In this document: piece by piece, positions 57,793 to 64,000 of the stretch | Layout: each line of letters begins with the position of its first letter | Numbering within the stretch: position 1 is the first letter of the stretch | NCBI GenBank assembly: GCA_947165155.1 | Contig: CAMUZI010000003.1 | Coordinates: forward strand, 32,032-96,031 | Reading direction: 5' to 3' | Source: an uncultured Clostridia bacterium | GTDB taxonomy: Bacteria > Bacillota > Clostridia > Oscillospirales > Acutalibacteraceae | Length of the DNA stretch: 64,000 nt | Translations under genes and position numbers: made by a program | Notes under the pieces: generated by a model | What the model was told of the DNA's origin: nothing | The model's database searches: none | What the model saw: only the letters and a program-made list of their open reading frames with translations

Positions 57793-58635
57793 TTATTGGT
57801 CGATAAGATTAATACAATCATCATACGATTGATGTGTGCTGTTCTTAAAAATTTGTGGTATAGTCGCCAAAGAAGTACAACCCACACAAACATTACGCCC
57901 TATCTTTTCTATAGAAGCAGAATTTGAAACATCAAATTTTACCAAAGATTGGCAATCGCAAAAAACTCTGTTTCCCATTTTTTTTAAACGACCTAAAATC
58001 CTACATTGTACCAAAGATATACAATGATCAAAAGCGTAAGTTCCTATCTCTTCAACGGTACTAGGAATCTCAATTTCCGGCAAAGAAAGACAGTAAGAAA
58101 AAGCACGTATTCCAATTTTTTTAATACGGCCTAAACTACATTTTTTCAAAGATTCACAAGAATAAAAAGCTTCATCTCCTATCTCTTCAACGGTACTAGG
58201 AATCTTAATTTCCGACAAAGCAGAACAGTGATCAAAAGCCTGTTCTCCAATTTTTTTAACAGTGTCTGGAATACTGACATCTTCTAGGTTAGTAAAATCA
58301 TAAAAAGCTCTTTCACCAATTTCCGTAACACCATTATCAATAATTACATGTTTAACAGAATCGCGGAGGTCAGCATACTCCGGATTGAGACCTTCATCAT
58401 GAACGGTATAATCATTAGGATGATTAAATCTCAAAATGTCATAGTATTCTGGCAATTTTTTCACCCAATGTTCTGTAACTACTCCTTGGCCTGAAATATG
58501 CACAGTTCCATCCTTAAGCTCATAATTAACACTCGAAATGTTTGAAGGAAATGCAAACAAATTAAACGACACCATAGCGCCACCCAGGATTCTTCTTATC
58601 CTTCTACTAGACCTCCTACTAGATAACATACACAA
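57793..58635 (-). CDS. Secreted BspA-type leucine-rich-repeat (LRR_5) protein
   Basis: 280 aa; basic signal RRSSRRIRRILGGAMVSFNLFAFPS; repeats IPDTVKKIGEQAFDHCSALSEIKIPSTVEEIGDEAFYSCESL...IKKIGIRAFSYCLSLPEIEIPSTVEEIGTYAFDHC. Confidence 0.88.
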   Translation of the reverse strand: MCMLSSRRSSRRIRRILGGAMVSFNLFAFPSNISSVNYELKDGTVHISGQGVVTEHWVKKLPEYYDILRFNHPNDYTVHDEGLNPEYADLRDSVKHVIIDNGVTEIGERAFYDFTNLEDVSIPDTVKKIGEQAFDHCSALSEIKIPSTVEEIGDEAFYSCESLKKCSLGRIKKIGIRAFSYCLSLPEIEIPSTVEEIGTYAFDHCISLVQCRILGRLKKMGNRVFCDCQSLVKFDVSNSASIEKIGRNVCVGCTSLATIPQIFKNSTHQSYDDCINLIDQ

Positions 58636-58742
58636 CTCCTTTAAAAAAATTATTTGAACGTGTAATACTCACGTCCCAACGTATTATAATGTTTAAAGTA
58701 AAAAAAACAATAATTATCATTTGAAGATCGATATAATACATA

Positions 58743-58868
58743 AAAATTCAAAAATCTATTGCTTAAGAATAAAAATACAAATCTGACTGATTACTTAATT
58801 TCTGATATTTTTTTATTAAAACACTTATTTTCGTGATTCCTATTCAATTTAAAAACATCTAACATAAG
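58743..58868 (+). repeat. Degraded MITE-like element copy
   Basis: aatctgactgattacttaatttctgatatttttttattaaaacact aligns with the copy C core aagtctgctgattactttatttctgttgtttttttaactggtgtact. Confidence 0.45.
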
Positions 58869-58933
58869 ATATTTTTAGACAAAATACTTCGGTCGATGTA
58901 AAATTAAATCGACTAGAATTTTAGGAGGATGAA

Positions 58934-59695
58934 TTGAAAAATAATGAAAATAGTAATTTTGCGATTGGTAAAAACTCTGTGTTCGAGGCATTAAAATCTG
59001 AGTCTGAAATAAATTTCATAATGGCATCATGTAAAGTACCTGATAATATTTTTGATCTATCTAAAAAAAGAAAAATCATAATTAAAAAATGTGATTCTCG
59101 TAAACTAGATAAAATGTTTGGTGGAGTAAACCATCAAGGAATAGTTGCTCAGATATCTCCTAAAAAATACTGCTCCATCGAATACATTTTAGAAGTATCA
59201 AGAAAAAGAAATGAAAAAACATTCATTTTGATTCTCGATAGAATACAAGATCCTCATAACTTTGGTGCAATAATAAGAACCGCTGAATGTATGGGAGTTC
59301 ATGGAATAATAATAAGCAAAAGAGAAGCTGTCTCAATAACCCCAACCGTTGAGCGATGCTCATGCGGCGCCTCTCAATATGTAAATATCGCACGAGTAAG
59401 TAATATATCTAATTCTATAAAAAAGCTTAAAGAGAATAATATTTGGATAATCGGTACAGATTCAAATGGTGAGAGTTTTTATAAATCTAATGATATTTTC
59501 AACAGAGATATTGCACTAGTAATAGGTTCCGAGGGAAAAGGAATAAGTAGATCTGTTTTGAAAATGTGCGATGAAGTTTTATCGATTCCACTTAGAGGAA
59601 AGATAAATTCTTTGAATGCTTCCGTTGCCTCTTCTATTTTTATGATGAAAGTCTCTGAAACTCGATATATCGCAAACCAGAACAAAAATAAATAA
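58934..59695 (+). CDS. rlmB: 23S rRNA (guanosine-2'-O)-methyltransferase / TrmH family
   Basis: 253 aa; GKNSVFEALKS, HQGIVAQIS, ILDRIQDPHNFGAIIRTAECMGVHGIIISK, VIGSEGKGISRSVLKMCDEVLSIPLRGKINSLNASVASSI; TTG start after RBS aggagg. Confidence 0.93.
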   Translation: MKNNENSNFAIGKNSVFEALKSESEINFIMASCKVPDNIFDLSKKRKIIIKKCDSRKLDKMFGGVNHQGIVAQISPKKYCSIEYILEVSRKRNEKTFILILDRIQDPHNFGAIIRTAECMGVHGIIISKREAVSITPTVERCSCGASQYVNIARVSNISNSIKKLKENNIWIIGTDSNGESFYKSNDIFNRDIALVIGSEGKGISRSVLKMCDEVLSIPLRGKINSLNASVASSIFMMKVSETRYIANQNKNK

Positions 59696-59734
59696 ATCAG
59701 TCATAAAAATATACGATAGAGTTCTACCATTTTC

Positions 59735-59825
59735 TCTTAAAGTAAAGGTAAATTCTTTAAATTCTCCCGTTGCCTCTTCTATTTTTATGATGAAAGTTCC
59801 TAAAATAAGATATCGATGATTGAAA
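59735..59825 (+). pseudogene. Degenerate duplicate of the 3' end of rlmB
   Basis: taaaggtaaattctttaaattctcccgttgcctcttctatttttatgatgaaagttcctaaaa repeats 59597-59660 at a 145-bp offset. Confidence 0.9.
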
Positions 59826-59834
59826 AAGTATAAG

Positions 59835-62516
59835 CTAATTTTGTCTATATTTTTTTACGAATTTTCTTCCCACTTTCCTGGGTTTTACTTGTTCTACGTA
59901 TTTTTCTATCTCTGAAACGACCGTTGGAAGAAATGATAATATGATTACTATAATCCATTGCGCTAAATTCAATTTATCAGTCTTAAATAGTGCATTAAGA
60001 CTCGATGTAAAGGTAACGACTATTTGTAAAAATGTACACATAATAGTTGCAAGTATTAATTTTAAATTACCTAATATTCCGGTTTCAAAAATAGATTTTT
60101 TACTTCTAACATTAAAGGCATGCGCTAGCTGTGAAAGTCCTATTGTCATAAATGACATCGTGCGTCCTATTACTGGATCACTATAGTCTCTATCAAAAAA
60201 ATTTCTTCCTATCAAAAACGCTATTATACATATTAGCCCTATAAAACATCCCTCGATTACCATGTTATATCCCCTCTTCCCGGACATAAACCCTTTGTTA
60301 AAATCTTCGGGACGCTTTTTTATTATGTTTCTATCAAAAGGATCTATCGCCAGTGCAAGTGCTGGAAACGAATCGGTAACTAAGTTTATCCATAAGAGTT
60401 GAATCGCTAAAAGAGGAGTTGGAAGATTCATAAGAAATGCTATAAATACCGCTATAATTTCCCCGATATTCGTAGATATCAAAAAGTGAATCGTTTTTTT
60501 TATATTTTCGTATATTCCTCTCCCCTCTTTTATAGCTTTTACGATACTTGAAAAATTATCATCAGTTAAAATCATGTCGGAGGCAGATTTAGCAACATCA
60601 GTTCCAGTTCCCATTGCACACCCGATGTTTGCTTTTTTTAGTGCCGGAGCGTCATTTACCCCATCTCCAGTCATTGCAACAACCGCACCTCTATTTTGAA
60701 ACGCACTTACGATTCTAACTTTATGTTCAGGAGACACTCGCGCAAAAATAGAGTACGAAAATATATTCTTTTCAAGAGTTCTCTTATCTATCTGGTTTAA
60801 TTCTTTTCCCGTTATAGCTTTTGTATCATTAGTGTATATTCCAAGATATTTTCCTATTGCCTTAGCAGTCAAAATATGATCACCAGTAATCATAACGGGT
60901 TTAATTCCTGCTTCTATGCAATCGCTTACAGTATCTCTTACTTCATCTCTCGGAGGATCAATTATGCCTATCAAACCAGAAAAAATTTTTTCATTATCTT
61001 CGTTCACACAGTTATGATCAAAATATGAAACTGCAATAACTCTGAGTGCGTTAGAAGACATAGATTCATAGTTTTCGACTATTTTTTCTCTTATATTGTC
61101 ATCTATTTTTTTGATGCTTCCATTATCGGAATACTTATCGCACATTCTCAGAATAACTTCGGGAGCGCCCTTAATTATTGTTTTGTATTTATCGTTAATT
61201 TTATAAACGGTAATCATACACTTTGAAACAGAATTAAATGGAATTTCTTTTATTCTCTGTGAATTATCATTTTTGTTTTTTAAAAGCTTACTTGAATGTA
61301 CTATTATTGCTTTCTCTGTAGGTTCCCCTACTATCTTTCCGTTAACCTTTTTAGCATTACAGCACATAGACGCAAGATTTATTATCTCAATGGCCTCATT
61401 TGAATCAAAAGAAATCTTATTTTGGAAGTTTCTTATCTCCGATACTCTCATCTTATTTTGCGTTAGAGTTCCGGTTTTATCTGTACATATTACATTGGCG
61501 CTTCCTAGAGTTTCAACCGCTTGAAGTTTTCTTATTATCACGTTATTTTTAGCCATTCTATTTACGCCATTAGAAAGTGCAATAGATATAATTGCAGGTA
61601 AACCTTCTGGAATTGCAGCAACCGCTAAACTTATTGATAACATGAACATTTCTAAAACCGATGTCTTATTTATTATTCCCATAATGAATATAAAAAGACA
61701 TATTATTATTGTTCCGATTCCTAGAACTTTACTCATTTCCGATAATTTGATCTGAAGAGGAGTTTGTGGAGATTTCGCCTTATTTATCATACTCGCAATT
61801 TTTCCAATCTGAGTGTTCATAGAGGTACTTACTGCTACTCCAATTGCTCTTCCATATGTTACAAAACTTCCTGAAAATAGCATGTTTGAGGCTTCTAACA
61901 CATGAACATCATTCGAAATTACACTTTCATTTTTAGAAGATGGCTCTGATTCCCCAGTTAAAATCGATTCTTCAACTTTTAAGTCTTGAGATTTTATAAT
62001 TCTAGCATCTGCACAAATTTTATCTCCTCGTTCGAGAATCATAATATCACCTGGAACTATATCCTCCGAGGGAATTTTTATATCTTTTGAATTTCTTCTT
62101 ACTATAGCCTTTGAAGATGACATTTTCTTTAAAGCATCAATTGCCTTATGTGCCTTACTTTCTTGAGAAACTCCTATTATTGAATTGCACACTACTATAA
62201 ATAGTATAATTATGGAATCTATGTAGTCGTTATTTTTGTTTATGAACGAAATTATAAACGATACGACTGATGATATGAGAAGAGTTATAACCATGAAATC
62301 TGAGAATTGCTCTATGAATTTTTTGAAAAAATTGAATTTATTATCATCTTCGAGAATGTTCTTTCCAAATTGATCTCTTCTCTTTTTTACTTCAAGAGAT
62401 GTTAATCCTAAGTCTTTTTTTACTCCTAATCTCTTCAAAACTTCATCACACGACATATTGTGCCAATTCAACTTGATCCTCCGTTTTAGATTCTTTGATT
62501 TTGAAAAAATATTCAT
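59835..62516 (-). CDS. Calcium-translocating P-type ATPase (PMCA/SERCA-like)
   Basis: 893 aa; ILTGESEPSSKNE, AAIPEGLPAIISIALSNGVNRMAKNNVIIRKLQAVETLGSANVICTDKTGTLTQNKM, GDGVNDAPALKKANIGCAMGTGTDVAKSASDMILTDDNF. Confidence 0.95.
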   Translation of the reverse strand: MNIFSKSKNLKRRIKLNWHNMSCDEVLKRLGVKKDLGLTSLEVKKRRDQFGKNILEDDNKFNFFKKFIEQFSDFMVITLLISSVVSFIISFINKNNDYIDSIIILFIVVCNSIIGVSQESKAHKAIDALKKMSSSKAIVRRNSKDIKIPSEDIVPGDIMILERGDKICADARIIKSQDLKVEESILTGESEPSSKNESVISNDVHVLEASNMLFSGSFVTYGRAIGVAVSTSMNTQIGKIASMINKAKSPQTPLQIKLSEMSKVLGIGTIIICLFIFIMGIINKTSVLEMFMLSISLAVAAIPEGLPAIISIALSNGVNRMAKNNVIIRKLQAVETLGSANVICTDKTGTLTQNKMRVSEIRNFQNKISFDSNEAIEIINLASMCCNAKKVNGKIVGEPTEKAIIVHSSKLLKNKNDNSQRIKEIPFNSVSKCMITVYKINDKYKTIIKGAPEVILRMCDKYSDNGSIKKIDDNIREKIVENYESMSSNALRVIAVSYFDHNCVNEDNEKIFSGLIGIIDPPRDEVRDTVSDCIEAGIKPVMITGDHILTAKAIGKYLGIYTNDTKAITGKELNQIDKRTLEKNIFSYSIFARVSPEHKVRIVSAFQNRGAVVAMTGDGVNDAPALKKANIGCAMGTGTDVAKSASDMILTDDNFSSIVKAIKEGRGIYENIKKTIHFLISTNIGEIIAVFIAFLMNLPTPLLAIQLLWINLVTDSFPALALAIDPFDRNIIKKRPEDFNKGFMSGKRGYNMVIEGCFIGLICIIAFLIGRNFFDRDYSDPVIGRTMSFMTIGLSQLAHAFNVRSKKSIFETGILGNLKLILATIMCTFLQIVVTFTSSLNALFKTDKLNLAQWIIVIILSFLPTVVSEIEKYVEQVKPRKVGRKFVKKYRQN

Positions 62517-62562
62517 ATATATTTATCGAAAAAAAACAATATGCTATCTTATTGAGGTGAAC

Positions 62563-63480
62563 ATGTCTGATAATAAATTCTTTGAGGATATCTATAAAAA
62601 GCGGGACAATAATTTCTTATATAAAATGAAACTAATTGAAGAAAATAAGGAACTTAAAAACTGTTGTAAAGAAATTTCGAAAAATGCATTAGAACTTGCA
62701 AAAATGAATCTACAAAAAAATAATTTAAAAAGTAGCAAAATCGAAAAACTAAAAAGTGATATGAAAAAATACACTGAAAAGTACGATAGCCTTATAAATA
62801 TAAATTATGATTGCGATAAATGTAAGGATACTGGGTTTGTGGACGGTAAGATTTGTAATTGTTTTCGCAATATGATAAAATCACGGGAGTTTGAATCTCG
62901 AAGCGGAGATTTACCTTTAAGTTTTTACGTCTTTGAGAATTTTGACTTTCATTTTTACCCTAGTGATCCGTTAGAAGGCTTTGGTTGCTCTGTTAGAAGC
63001 TCAATGAAAAAAGTTTTCAAGTTTTGCTATGATTATTCTCATAATTTTAATTCGGAATCTGAAAGTCTGATGTTCTTTGGGGGAAATGGATTAGGAAAGA
63101 CGCATTTATCTTTATCGATTGCAAATGTATTAATAAAAAATGGCTTCGACGTTTCTTATGTTTCATCTGCAAAAGAAGTAATAGAGTCTGATATTCGGAA
63201 TTTTGATAAGAAAAGGTTTTTCGATTGTGACTTATTAATTATAGATGATTTGGGTTCAGAAGTTCTTACAAGTTTTGTTGTTTCTTTTCTTTATGACATA
63301 GTTAATACTCGCGTCATGATGCAGTTAGCTACGCTTTTAGTGACAAACTTGTCAGTGAAAGAATTAGAAAAAATGTATAAGCCCAGGATGGTTTCGAGAA
63401 TAATGGGAGATTTTAGAAGAATACAGTTTTTTGGTCATGATATACGTCAACAGAAATTGGAGTTAAGAAACAAGAGATAA
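62563..63480 (+). CDS. DnaC-like ATP-binding (helicase loader/primosomal) protein
   Basis: ORF 62458..63480, real start ATG at 62563 after gaggtgaac; CDKCKDTGFVDGKICNCF, LMFFGGNGLGKTHLSLSIANVLIKNGFDVSYVSAK-like, LLIIDDLGSE. Confidence 0.88.
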   Translation: MSDNKFFEDIYKKRDNNFLYKMKLIEENKELKNCCKEISKNALELAKMNLQKNNLKSSKIEKLKSDMKKYTEKYDSLININYDCDKCKDTGFVDGKICNCFRNMIKSREFESRSGDLPLSFYVFENFDFHFYPSDPLEGFGCSVRSSMKKVFKFCYDYSHNFNSESESLMFFGGNGLGKTHLSLSIANVLIKNGFDVSYVSSAKEVIESDIRNFDKKRFFDCDLLIIDDLGSEVLTSFVVSFLYDIVNTRVMMQLATLLVTNLSVKELEKMYKPRMVSRIMGDFRRIQFFGHDIRQQKLELRNKR

Positions 63481-63489
63481 TTTTGATTT

Positions 63490-64000
63490 TCTAATTTAAG
63501 GTATTCGAGAGGAAAAACTAGAAAGAGCGTTTAAGCCTAGGGTAATTTAAAGAACAGTAGAAAATTTTAATAGGATATAATTTTTTGGTTGTAACGCAAT
63601 TTCAACAAAAATTAGAATTAAAAAATGGAGGGATAGTCTTGGTATTTCTATTTAAGCTTTTTTAAAAAAAATCAGAAAGAATGTATAATCCCAGGGGAGT
63701 TTTAAAAATGGTAGAAAGTTTTAATTAGAATATAATTTTTTGGTTGTAACGCAATTTCCACAAAAATTGGAATTAAAAAATAGAGGAATAGTCTTGGCAT
63801 TTTTATTTAAGCTTTTTAAAAGAAATTAAAAAGATGTATGAGCCCAGGGTAGTTTAAAAATAGTAGAAAATTTTAAATAGGATATAATTTTTCGGTTGTA
63901 GCACAATTTCCACAAAAATTAGAATTAAACAATTGGGGATGTTTCTATTTAAGCTTTTTAAAAGAAATTAAAAAGATGTATGAGCCCAGGGTAGTTTAAA
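63490..64000 (+). repeat. Tandem degenerate copies (at least 4) of the 3' end of the DnaC-like gene
   Basis: gcc(c/t)agg landmarks at 63381 (gene), 63535, 63689, 63842 and 63984: spacing 154, 154, 153, 142; each copy carries att(t)taga...gatataattttttggttgtaacgcaatttc(c)acaaaaatt(a/g)gaattaa. Confidence 0.92.

Noticed and set aside
63490-64000. Possible CRISPR or satellite array
   Set aside because: Units align to the adjacent gene 3' end; no short repeat/unique spacer structure

Overview
The window is AT-rich and reads as a low-GC Clostridia-type genome. Supporting genes include PFOR, both dipicolinate synthase subunits, a SpoVB-like flippase, a class B sortase, LCP, AzlCD, split transketolase and archaeal-type ProS. 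Housekeeping genes are interspersed with long decayed intergenic stretches and no transposase ORF is visible, so a reduced or decaying host-associated genome is plausible (inference only). Main points: (1) A minus-strand contractile-injection-system baseplate module at about 47.7-57.1 kb: AAA+ ATPase, gpV/VgrG-like spike, gp25, two baseplate-J-like proteins and a small membrane protein. No sheath, tube or PAAR is visible. (2) A set of lineage-specific proteins with the layout signal peptide, basic linker, TM helix, unknown domain. Two paralogs flank obg in inverted orientation. A similar two-hydrophobic-segment insert occurs inside the CIS-linked ATPase. (3) A divergent Fic-motif protein (HFFLDGNTRT) and a secreted protein with an NLS-like C-terminus. 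(4) A repeated phenomenon at eight loci: degenerate copies of the 5' or 3' END of a gene lie next to the intact gene (spoVFB, M23, secreted ORF, lcp, NUDIX, baseplate J1, rlmB at both ends, dnaC-like). (5) A ~143-bp MITE-like element with terminal inverted repeats GGTATTGCTAAAARTAGRTAGA, in four clear copies plus degraded ones. All calls come from reading the sequence and supplied ORFs; no database search was run.
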